Part shown: positions 11,613 to 21,271 of the stretch, in pieces
How positions within the stretch are numbered: the first letter of the stretch is position 1
Layout: each line of letters opens with the position of its first letter
DNA from: Mesostigma viride
Lineage: Eukaryota > Streptophyta > Mesostigmatophyceae > Mesostigmatales > Mesostigmataceae
DNA length: 64,000 nucleotides
Reading direction: 5' to 3'
Assembly (NCBI GenBank): GCA_009746045.1
Contig: RPFO01000089.1
Span: 677,958-741,957, forward strand
Notes under the pieces: model-generated
Told to the model about the DNA's origin: nothing
What the model saw: the letters and a program-made list of their open reading frames with translations, nothing else
The model's database searches: none
Position numbers and translations under genes: made by a program

Positions 11613-12518
11613 TTAGACAGCTTGCTGAGATGGGTCCATCAGAGACTGAAGAACCTTGTATTGCACTGCTGCCTTCTGCACTAGCTTGGTCAAAGCATCA
11701 GCAGGATTGTCAACCCCAGGGATATGCTCAATATTGGCCAAGGAGGACAATTCCTTAAGAAGGAGATAATCCAAGTCCCTACTTCTGGCCATCTGCCTGT
11801 GCACAAACTGCACCATCCCCATGGAGTCAGTTTTTAGAAGAGTGGTAACCTGAAGTGGCCAAGGAGTGTTAGAAGTCATCTGATGAAGCAACTCCTTTAG
11901 ATAAAGGCTTGTGTGAATGCCTTCACAAATAGCCCTGCATTCTGCCACATCACTGCTGACAGCCACCCGTTTGTGCAGGCGACTAAACCAGCTCACCAAA
12001 CTCCCCAGGCCTTCCTGTCTGAGCACAAAGAGCCCTGCAGCCCTGCCCCTGACCTTGGAGACCTGCCTGCTGTCCATTGAGCTATCCACATACAGCTCCA
12101 TGCAAATGGGTTGTGATAAATCCACTGCAGACAACAGGATGCCAGATGAAGCCTTGACCTGATCAGCCACCTTGGCAGACCCTATTGGCTGGAATGCAAC
12201 GGGAGGAGCTCTTGTGCGCTCACCTTCCAGCTGCGATTCTGAGGCACCGAGCTCCAACACGCTGTTGCTCGGTGCTTTCCCATCGCAACCACCATCTTGA
12301 CGTGCGCCAGCTTCCAGCACAACATCCTCAACCCGCGCAGAAACCGACCGCTTCTTGCCACGCCGGCCCTTCGGCCTGCCCGGACCCTTCTTTTTGCAGG
12401 AACCTTTCGGCCGACCTCGACCTCTCTTTGGGGCCTCGGGCTCCGCCTGCGGCTGAGCAGCATCCCTAGATGATTCGCGAACCGTGGCCGCCAAAGCACG
12501 TTTGCTTTTGCGACCCAT
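11613..12518 (-). pseudogene. AT-hook segment fused to copia RNase H domain
   Basis: A single 301-residue frame on the minus strand. Residues about 25-60 are basic with two AT-hook cores (KRGRGRPKG and GPGRPKG). From about residue 125 it matches copia RNase H: LYVDSSMDSR, SDVAECRAICEG, KTDSMGMVQFVHRQ, and PGVDNPADALTK, the usual copia end. The catalytic acidic residues look intact. The homologous domain at 48735-49245 lacks the AT-hook part, so the fusion probably arose by insertion or deletion near 12170. The AT-hook part lies next to a TTAA-type element (right end 13022) and may be that element's ORF. The upstream ATG at 12518 is used. Expression is doubtful. Confidence 0.6.
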
Positions 12519-12559
12519 CACGCCATAACTGGGAGACTAACATGCGGCAGCACATTTTG

Positions 12560-12910
12560 CTAACGATCACCGGTCGCGATGAAACCGGTGTATACTGCAT
12601 TAGGACTCGGGAAACGGTCCTTCACAATGTCATCAAACTCGCGAGGCAGTTCCTTGGCAGTGCCATCTGCATTAATCCAGCCCGCACGTGCCGCAAAATG
12701 AGCGTAGGCTGCAGCGCGGAAAACATTTGGGGGTTCACCGACGTCGGCAGGGGGGGTGTGCTTTTTCGAAGCAGCTCCGAGCAATACCAGTTTTTCGCGA
12801 GATAAAAGATCATCTAGCACAATGTGCGCAAAATTTCCTGCCTGCTGCCATGCCAAAAGTGTAGCTTCGCAGCGTCGTTGACGAGCTTTATCGCTTCGCG
12901 TGACCGCCAT
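12560..12910 (-). CDS. Unrecognised 116-residue ORF in a TTAA-type element
   Basis: It starts at an ATG (MAVTRSDKARQ) about 110 bp inside the right end of the truncated TTAA-type element and ends 41 bp before the AT-hook frame. The protein has an even composition with no repeats (segments FAHIVLDDLLSREKLVLLG and FDDIVKDRFPSPNAVYTGF), which argues for coding, but I recognise no family. The related full-length element at 14210-16489 has an ATG in the same position relative to its end. It could be the start of a transposase gene or an accessory ORF. Confidence 0.35.
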   Translation of the reverse strand: MAVTRSDKARQRRCEATLLAWQQAGNFAHIVLDDLLSREKLVLLGAASKKHTPPADVGEPPNVFRAAAYAHFAARAGWINADGTAKELPREFDDIVKDRFPSPNAVYTGFIATGDR

Positions 12911-13022
12911 GGCTCTCGGTTGCACGTGCTCGCAGTGCCTCGCACCCACCCCGCCACTTTCACTCGGTCCGACGGTACCGCGAATTTTTTGGCGCGGAAA
13001 AAATTCGGCGCGCCGCGTCCCC
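12911..13022 (-). mobile_element. Right end of a truncated TTAA-type DNA transposon
   Basis: Reading inward from 13022 on the minus strand, the end begins GGGGACGCGGCGCGCCGAAT, closely like the end of the element at 14210-16489 (GGGGACGGGACACCCCCGAA), and both continue with an AATTTTTT run and GCGCC. It abuts a TTAA at 13023-13026 inside the gypsy integrase. No matching left end was found, so the element is truncated, perhaps near 12170 where copia sequence starts. Confidence 0.6.
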
Positions 13023-13026
13023 TTAA

Positions 13027-14209
13027 GGGAGAACTCTACCAAGCATAGATAATCCTCCCAATCACTCCCAGAGCCGTTAACATAGTGCCTCAGCGCTTCT
13101 TCCACTACCCTATTAAGACGTTCTACTAGATGAGAGGAGGAGGAGTGGTAGGCAGTACCGAACGTAACCTTGGTACCGATAGCAGCGAAAAACTGCTGCC
13201 AAAAGTCAGAGGTAAATAGCTTATCTTTATCACTAATAAACTGCCTACTCAAACCATGATATCTATAGACGGTATAGGCGTGCGCAATCGCGTGCGGTGA
13301 GTTCTAAGGGACACGGCACGAGATGACACATACGAGTAAAACGATCTACAAAAACAAGGATCTGGGCGTTACCTCTATCATTCTTCCTAAAAGGTCCTAC
13401 AAAATCCATCATAATGGAGTCCCACGGCATGATGGGATCAGGTAGGGTCCTAGGTTCTGCTATCTGTCCTACATTGTTGGGTTTCATCTCCTGGCAAGAT
13501 TGACAGGTTCTAACATACTCATCTACATCTTTTAAAAGGGAAGGCCAGTAGTAAGAGCGGGCTACTAGGTCCCGTACCCGTTTACCACCCTGATGAGCAG
13601 CTAAGTCATGCAACTCAAAGAGCAAGGAGGAGCGACAGATAGGAGGGACATACAGGCGCCATTGAGGGGGAGAATCTGCTATCTGCACATATAAAAACCC
13701 ACCTACAAATTTACAAGGGTGCTTGCCTAATTGTTGGGGATGGGTGGCAATGGCAGCTAAAGCTTCCGGCTCAGTGGCAGTAAATCTACTAATAAGGCGT
13801 TCAAGATCAGAGGTAGGCATCGCTACAGAGGTATCCTGAACAGGTTTAAAGAGGTCTCCTACCGCCTTGCCAAAGAGAAGGGGAGGTCCTAGAGGGACTA
13901 TGTTATCATAAGACTTTCCTGACCTAGTCGCTATATGGCTAAGCGGTATAGAAATTTTATTTTTCCCCTCCCCCCCCACCGAGACCACAGGAAGGGCCTC
14001 ACACGGGAGAGAGAGTCCTACGTGAGAAAGGAGATCAGGCATGCGAACAGCTGTATGAAAGAGATAGGCATAGGATTCATCATCAGGTAGTTCACCATAA
14101 CCCATAGTAGTAGGAACTAGAGTAGTATTGAGAACATCCAAGTCCTCGAAAAAGGAGTAATCTGCGCGACGGGAGAGTGCATCTGGTACTATGTTATCTA
14201 CACCCTTAA
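13027..14209 (-). pseudogene. Ty3/gypsy integrase, 3' part of pol
   Basis: Minus-strand frames 14209-13263 and 13262-13027 together give the post-RNase H linker (VDNIVPDALSRRAD), the integrase zinc-binding HHCC module (HDLAAHQ ... CQSC) and a catalytic core with D in MMDFVGPF, D in ISDKDKLFTSDFW and E in SHLVERLNRVVEEAL. A frameshift near 13262 separates the first and second catalytic residues. The core is cut at TTAA 13023-13026 by a second transposon, and the C-terminus is missing. It belongs to the same element as the RT at 16978-18165, from which it is separated by the 14210-16489 insertion. Confidence 0.85.
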
Positions 14210-16489
14210 GGGGAGGGGACACCCCTAAAGGGCACTTTTCTGGAAACCATACCTATGCATGTACTAAAAATCCAATGATGATTGGGGACCATAAATATGA
14301 TTTAAAAAAAATTTTCCAGCCACTTGGGGGTGGTACTAGCCCCCACCATACACCGGTTACGCGCTAAAAATAGAAAAAGACGCTATTTTAGTCACATTTT
14401 TCCTAGGACAATGGGCAAACATATTGGGACCAAATCACATATTCCCGCATAGTTCCCCCACTTTTGAGAAAGTCTGCCTAATTGGGACCAATACATAAGC
14501 ATGGATGCACAAGTTATTAATTTTCCCGCAAAAAGGGTCCTTTTTTAATGAAAAAAAAAATCAAATCATAAACACTTCAAATGTTGCCATACCATATATT
14601 CCCAAATACTAGAGAGGGGGGGACATGCAGCCCCAAAATTTCAGGTCATTCTGACCACCACAGCTCCAGTTATTAACGTTCTTAGGTTGTCACCAATGCC
14701 GAAGCTAAGGGAGGTTTTAGCCAGTATTTAACCACACTAACACCCCTTTATTCATCCAAGCCACGTGAAAACTGGCCAAACCACACACTACCATCCTCTG
14801 CACATATGGTACCTCCTATGTTCAAGGTTTGACGACATTCTGACAAGAACTGCCCAAGTTACAACCATTCCAAGACGGCCACCCATGTAGACGCTACAAG
14901 GAAATTAGAGTAACCATTTAGCCACACTAGCACGTCCTTCTTCATCAAAGACATCTGCAAACTGACCAAAGCACACATAATTAACTCTTGCACGCTGACG
15001 GCAACGCATGCTCAATGTGGGGGGTCATTGTGACAAGAACTACTCCAGTTGATGGGTTTCCTATATGACCACCTGACAAGGCGCTAAGAACCACTCAGTA
15101 AGTTAGTAACACCACAATGCCACTTCATATGCCATCCAACATGCACCAAATCCATGCTGAATATGTTATGAAGTACGAAGGGGTGGCCACGCACCTCATA
15201 CGTCTTCATCGTCCCTCGAGCATGGCCAGCCTTGTAAATATGTGCATAGCCTTGACGATGGTAGCCCTAACATGCCTAAGCAGCATTTCCTATGTTTCTC
15301 CCAGGTTAGAGTGTAAGGTTGATGCCTACCAAGCTAATCAACACAACAACACCTCCTAAACTGTCCTCCCCAGCATGGATGACAAACTGGGACTATGGAG
15401 GGCAAGGAACCAAGTAGGAACATGGTATATATAGCTTGCATGCAGTCATGCATGTCAACCATGGTTGGCTCAGCACATTGTAGTCTTATCACATCATCAT
15501 AACAAAGGAAAGCTCAAACAACCAATGGTGCCTGCTATCTACATGCAGTCACACAAATGCAATATCTCCAACATCATCATCACTATAACACTTCCATCCC
15601 TGCACGATAAAATGCAAATAAACAATTGGCGGCCCTTCAGCGCATGAGTGCTGTGATGCCGCTGCGGCCTGCGAAGAGAGGGTGCGTCACTCTCACACAA
15701 CAAGAAGCGTCCATACGCACAACATCCTTGCCACAACACGTTTTATGAAATGCCTTATACCTTCCCGACGAGCTATAGGCTGCGACTTAAGCGGCCCTGA
15801 TCACGACATCAACGAAAACAATCTAAAGCTGCCAGTATTCGACAACACAACGGCAAGCGACGGCGAGCTAGCTGGCGGAAACTGCCCAAAAAGAACGCAA
15901 AAAACTTCGAACGATGAGCTCATAGAAGAAAGCACTGATAGCAGATAACATTCGCGACACATCTGTACCTTGCCCTCGTAAATCCCTCGCCCAGGCGCGC
16001 GACAACAGCCGTTCTTCCATGGACAGGTCAGACACGCACTGCGCAGGTCTGAACAATTACTTACCGATAATGGCCGAAAATCTGGCAAATACCACCAGCT
16101 GGGTTTAGAATTCGATGCTACCGGTATTAATGCCTGCTTCACGGTCATAACAACCCCCAAAACCGCGATTTTACTGCCGCTATCATGAATTCTATTTCAT
16201 TCCGCGCGACCAAAAAATTCAGATTACCCCCCATGCCGATGGCATAAAAAAACAACAGCGATATTGTAAACCAGCTGATTTCCGCCACATACTAACATCA
16301 TAAACTCATCGTCTTTTAGATTCGAGTAAAATTTTTGCATTTCGCTTGCCCTATTGTGGTAGTTTCGCCTGAACGCAGTCGCCATGGCCACTTTCGCAAG
16401 GGGTGCGCGCACCGTGCACGTGAAATTTGTGACCTTTGGTTCCGGCGCGAATTTTTTGGCGCCAAAAAATTCGGGGGTGTCCCGTCCCC
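14210..16489. mobile_element. 2.28-kb TTAA-target DNA transposon, non-autonomous
   Basis: The ends are inverted repeats starting GGGGAGGGGACACCCC (left) and GGGGACGGGACACCCC (right, read inward). TTAA flanks both sides (14206-14209, 16490-16493). Removing the element and one TTAA restores the gypsy reading LQYVKGVDN, exactly as in the uninterrupted copy at about 34063-34090. TTAA duplication is typical of piggyBac-like elements. Inside are AT-rich sequence and short frames only; a Cys-rich minus-strand frame (16160-15801) is the longest of note but matches nothing I know. No transposase is recognised. Confidence 0.8.
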
Positions 16490-16493
16490 TTAA

Positions 16494-16977
16494 CATACTG
16501 AAGTTTAAAAGGGGAAAACTGTGCTAAAAACTCCATCCAACGCGCTTGACGAGGGGTAGTAAGGTTGGGTTGGGAGAGAAGATGGGTAAGGGTACGGTGG
16601 TCCGTTTGTATAACTAATCTATAAGGATCTATCTCACAGGGTTCATTCAGGCAAACATCAAATTGGGCACCTTTAAGAAAGTGCTGCCACGCGTGGCAAC
16701 AATACACCACCGCTAAGAGTTCCTGCTGGTGTACGGGATAGTTAGGCTCCGCAGGGAGCATTGTCCTAGAGATATACTCAATTGGCTGTAAGCCCTGACC
16801 CTGATCCTGGAGAAGGACGCCCCCTATAGCTACCTTACTAGCGTCTGTAGCTACCACAAAGGGTTTAGTAGTATCGGGTAGGATGAGTACGGGAGGAGAG
16901 AGAAGTAGGGATTTTAGACACTGAAAAGCCGACTGACACTCACTACTCCAGACAAAGGGGATATCTTTCTTTAACCC
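16494..16977 (-). pseudogene. Ty3/gypsy RNase H domain
   Basis: The minus-strand frame from 16857 reads VVATDASKVAIGGVLLQDQ (first catalytic Asp), then PVHQQELLAVVYCCHAW (Glu) and VIQTDHRTL (Asp), the ordered RNase H residues of Ty3/gypsy pol. It is separated from the RT frame by an in-frame insertion of about 18 bp near 16976-16990 that brings a TAA stop; the copy at 33119-34543 lacks this insertion. It also has a small insertion at NLTTPRQ and is interrupted at 16490 by the TTAA element. Confidence 0.85.
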
Positions 16978-18165
16978 TTAATAAATTGATAATAAATGAT
17001 TGATAGGGGCTGCTATAGTTGCGAAACGAGGGATAAAACGCCTATAGTAAGAGGCAATCCCTAGGAAACTACGTACACCTTTAACGTCGGTAGGGGTAGG
17101 CCATTCCTGAATTGACTTAGTTTTATCCGGGTCGGTAGCGACCCCGGCATCTGACAAAACGTGTCCTAAAAATGGTACACTCCTACCAGAACGAACTTTA
17201 GCACGGCGAGCCCACAAGGAATTTTCAGCCATTATTTCTAAGACTTTCTTTAAATCACGTAGGTGCGTTTCAAAATCAGGGGAGTAAATAAGGATATCAT
17301 CTAAGTAAGCCTGAGCACAAGAACGATCGTGCTCAGATAGAGAAACAGAGGAGAAGGAAGGATCCTTTAAATCAGATGACGCTTGAGGAAGGTGAGAATT
17401 ACCCATAACAGGTCTAAGCACTTCATTCATTAACATTTGAAAAGAGGCAGGAGAGTTACAGAGTCCCATAGCCGCTACTCTAAACTGGTAATGACCAAAA
17501 GGGGTAGCAAAGGCGGTTTTATGACAATCCTCAGGCGCTATACGCAGTTGCCAAAAACCATCCGCACAATCCAGTACCGTGAAACAGGTAGAACCTTTAA
17601 CCTCATCAATACGAGGTAGAGGGTATTTAGACTTCACAGTAATATCATTTAGCTTCCTATAATCAGTAACTAGGCGAAACTTGCCATTTGGCTTAGGGAC
17701 TAACAGGACACCGGCTGAGTAGGGGGAGTTACTAGGCTCTATCAATCCTGCTTCTAATAGTGACACTAAAATCTGTTTTAGTTCCTTTAACTCGGTAGGG
17801 CCCATTCTATACATCGGAGAGTGCGTAGGAACTGCACCGTCCTTGATAACTACACGGTGTAAAACAGAACGAGGAGGAGGATAAGAAGGAGTCTTTTCTT
17901 CAAAAACTTTTGAGGAATCTATCACAGCCATGTATCTTACTATTTCATTTTCAGTAAATCCCACTCCTATTGTATCCACTGTGTTTACATCTATATCCAC
18001 ACTATTATTAGTGATAGGTATCTCCTGTACTTCTAACTGAAGGAACATACATAATAGGTATCCATATTCCTTTAGTTCAGATCGCAATTCATCATTGGAC
18101 ATTAATACTTCAGGTATAGGTCTTACAGGAGGAACAACAGGTGTAGGAGGAGTAATATCTACCAA
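16978..18165 (-). pseudogene. Ty3/gypsy reverse transcriptase
   Basis: A 395-residue frame. It shows SPMYRMGPTELKELK, the LVPKPNGKFRLVTDYRKLN fingers, the first palm Asp in FTVLDCADGFWQLRIAP, AAMGLCNSPASFQMLMNEV, and the YLDDILIYS catalytic box, followed by the connection segment ending near RSFLGIASYYRRFIPRF. Compared with the copy at 32962-34543 it is nearly identical. The frame stops early at APINHLL because of a small insertion. It is part of the minus-strand gypsy element running from 32057 to 13027. Confidence 0.9.
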
Positions 18166-18511
18166 GGATAGTTGAGTAACTCTAGAGCCCTAGGATCTGG
18201 CTCTGAGTTCCCCATGTCCGTCCGCACGCCTTCCGCTAGCGTCCGCTCAGCCGCCGGCTATAATCCGGCGGTCCGATGCGGGCGACCGGTCTAAGGGCGG
18301 CGCCTAGGGCCGGCGCCACCTAGGCCCCAGTCCGGGGCCTTATCCGGGTCAGTACGGACGGCTAGCTTGTCCCACGGTTACGGCTAACCGGATAGGGTTG
18401 CTGGCTAAGACATAAACCAGTGGTGGGCCAGCTCCGACAGCAGTTCTCTGTGTTCACCTTATCCCAAGGTCAACGTGACCGACCGCCATAGCTGAGCCGG
18501 TCGGGCTTTAA
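18166..18511 (-). other. GC-rich, hairpin-rich spacer between protease and RT
   Basis: About 345 bp with no open frame linking the protease and RT frames. It is much more GC-rich than its neighbours and contains short strong inverted repeats, for example CCGCCGG/CCGGCGG around 18252-18273 and a CGACCG/CGGTCG pair near 18480-18508. It may be a small insertion or a structured spacer. Confidence 0.5.
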
Positions 18512-19061
18512 CTAGGATAAATTTTCTAATCTATAATGACGTTCCGGTACCCAGTAAGAGCTATCTGGAAACCAAATGACCATGGTATCATAATTAATAG
18601 TAATCTTATTATCCTGGTGCCAATCTAATCCTAGTAATACATCAGCGGTAGTGATAGGGCCTATAGTGGCCGTCAGGTTGACAGTACGTCCTTGTATGAC
18701 CAGGGGAAGGGACACCGTACCCGGGGAATGACTGGTGCGACCGTCAGCATAATGGACAGTGACAGTTTTGGTGTGAGGGATAGGGACTAGTCCTAAACGC
18801 CTAACTAGGGCCTCGCTCACAAAGGAGCTAGCCGCACCGCTATCCACTAACACAGAGACATTCAAAAGTTCATCAGCATGCAAGAAGGGGTCTACAACAG
18901 TATGGGGAACGGCCACCATTCAAAAACATAAGAGGACGGACACGTAGTGGTAGTGATGATTCAGCTCCTACAGAGGTTATAAAAACAGGCAGGCAAAAAT
19001 TATTATCTGGGGTACTATCTAAGGACCTGTCCAGGTTACCCCCGGCTGACAGGCCTACTGT
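18512..19061 (-). pseudogene. Ty3/gypsy retropepsin-like protease
   Basis: The frame ending at 18512 contains the aspartic protease active site VLVDSGAASSFV, a flap-like region and the TTADVLLGLDWH segment typical of gypsy proteases (I/L-L-G-x-D-W). The frame upstream (19061-18920) is open but in a different register. On the far side of the 10.47-kb transposon, gag (29546 upward) ends in a frame that is -1 offset from the protease frame, so gag and pol may have been joined by frameshifting. Confidence 0.8.
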
Positions 19062-19100
19062 TCCCCCTCCGGGTGGTTTGTTTGGGTTAGGACAGATTTG

Positions 19101-19558
19101 TCCATTTAGGACAGTCCTGCAGCCAAAGCGTGAAAACATTAGCTTATTGGTGCCTTACGCATGCTTGCTTCTGCATGATAATTTTTTGAATGGGATTCAA
19201 CTGTTTTTATGTGTATATAACTGCCGTCTTGTTTCACGTGTATGTATGTGAATACACAAATGTTCTCAGCATTGAGTTATGCACAATGCACATCAATTAA
19301 TTTATTAAAAGTAATTAGTAATCATGTAGACTGCGTCACGTGAGCATAGATTAAGTGAGACAACTATTCCTTGACGCAAGGCGGTCCAACGTCGTGTAAG
19401 TACAAGCCGTTACTAGTTGTCTGAGAAATAAATCGTTGTCCTGATTAGCCAAGATGTTGCACTACCACAATACCCATGATGTTGCTCTTAATAATAATGC
19501 CATGTCCTATAATGCATGAATGGGCGGTGATCTAAGCATGTCATAAAACATCCTATTC
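19101..19558. other. Left subterminal region of the 10.47-kb element
   Basis: Non-coding. At 19103-19124 lies CATTTAGGACAGTCCTGCAG; the same segment, one base different and in the same plus-strand orientation, lies at 29482-29503 by the right end, so it is inverted relative to the terminal repeats. A diverged dispersed repeat around 19366-19425 (contains CCAACGTCGTGT) is shared with about 3226-3285. Confidence 0.5.
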
Positions 19559-20334
19559 CAGCGAGCAGCGGGCAGCGCGCAGCGGGCAGCGGGCAACGCG
19601 CAGCGGGCAACGCGCAGCGGGCAGCGGGCAGCGGGCAGCGCGCAGCGGGCAGCGGGCAACGCGCAGCGGGCAGCGGGCAGCGGGCAGCGGGCAGCGGGCA
19701 GCGGGCAGCGGGCAACGCGCAGCGGGCAGCGGGCAGCGGGCAGCGGGCAGCGGGCAGCGGGCAGCGGGCAGCGGGCAGCGCGCAGCGGGCAGCGGGCAAC
19801 GCGCAGCGGGCAGCGGGCAGCGGGCAGCGGGCAGCGGGCAGCGGGCAGCGGGCAGTGGGCAGCGGGCAGCGGGCAGCGGGCAACGCGCAGCGGGCAGCGG
19901 GCAGCGGGCAACGCGCAGCGGGCAGCGGGCAGCGGGCAACGCGCAGCGGGCAGCGGGCAGCGGGCAGCGGGCAGCGGGCAGCGGGCAGCGGGCAGCGGGC
20001 AGCGGGCAGCGGGCAGCGGGCAGCGCGCAGCGGGCAGCGGGCAGCGAGCAGCGGGCAGCGGGCAGCGCGCAGCGGGCAGCGGGCAGCGGGCAGCGGGCAG
20101 CGGGCAGCGGGCAGCGGGCAGCGGGCAGCGGGCAGCGGGCAGCGGGCAGCGGGCAGCGGGCAGCGGGCAGCGGGCAGCGGGCAGCGGGCAGCGCGCAGCG
20201 GGCAGCGGGCAGCGGGCAGCGGGCAGCGGGCAGCGGGCAGCGGGCAGCGGGCTGCGGGCAGCGGGACAAATTACTGCCAAAAAAAGGGACCCTGCTTTGG
20301 GCTGGGCGGAGCCAGCGGGTTATTCTAGTAATAA
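19559..20334. repeat. (AGCGGGC)n tract plus satellite core
   Basis: About 700 bp of a 7-bp unit AGCGGGC with GCGCGC and GGCAAC variants, roughly 100 copies. It gives long artefactual frames reading LPAARCP. It is followed by a unique core (CTGCCAAAAAAAGGGACCCT, then GGGCTGGGCGGAGCCAGCGG) at about 20272-20328. The same order, 7-bp tract then core, recurs about fifteen times in the satellite at 51893-59483. Confidence 0.9.
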
Positions 20335-20359
20335 TTAGTCACAAGGTCCTGTTGGGACG

Positions 20360-21240
20360 CTAACGCGGTGGCGCAAATTCGTATGGCACATACATGCGCG
20401 GCGCCTCGCGTGGCGCAGATTCACATGGCACATACATGCGCGGCGCCTCGCGTGGCGCAGATTCACATGGCACATACATGCGCGGCGCCTCGCGTGGCGC
20501 AGATTCACATGGCACATACATGCGCGGCGCCTCGCGTGGCGCAGATTCGTATTGCACATACATGCGCGGCGCCTCGCGTGGCGTAGATTCGTACGGCACA
20601 TACATGCGCGGTGCCTCGCGTGGCGCAGATTCGCATGGCACATACATGCGCGGTGCCTCGCGTGGCGCAGATTCGCATGGCACATACATGGGCGGCGCCT
20701 CGCGTGGCGCAGATTCACATGGCACATACATGCGCGGCGCCTCGCGTGGCGCAGATTCGTACGGCACATACATGCGCGGTGCCTCGCGTGGCGCAGATTC
20801 GCTTGGCACATACATGCGCGGCGCCTCGCGTGGCGCAGATTCGCATGGCACATACATGCGCGGCGCAGATTCGCATGGCACATACATGCGCGGCGCCTCG
20901 CGTGGCGCAGATTCGTATGGCACATACATGCGCGGCGCCTCGCGTGGCGCAGATTCGCGTGGCACATACATGCGCGGCGCCTCGCGTGGCGCAGATTCGT
21001 ATGGCACATACATGCGCGGCGCCTCGCGTGGCGCATAGTCTGGTGCCGGCACCGCTGCCGCTGTTGCCGCAGGGGGCGCACTGGCTGCCGGCACCGCTGC
21101 CGCCGCTGCCACCGCTGCCGCCGCTGCCGCCGCTGCCGTGGTGGGCACACCGGCTGCCGCCACCGCTGCTTTGGTGGGTGCGGCGGCTGCCGCCCCCGCT
21201 GCCACTGCCGCCGCCGCCTCTTTATGCTTCTGCAGCAGTC

Positions 21241-21271
<31 letters not shown>

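Noticed and set aside
15801-16160. Cys-rich frame in the TTAA element as a piggyBac cysteine-rich domain
   Set aside because: The Cys spacing does not clearly match, and no catalytic domain precedes it.
19488-20328. Long frames on both strands reading LPAARCP or GSGQRAA
   Set aside because: They are produced by the 7-bp AGCGGGC repeat, which is open in several registers; no non-repetitive part supports a protein.
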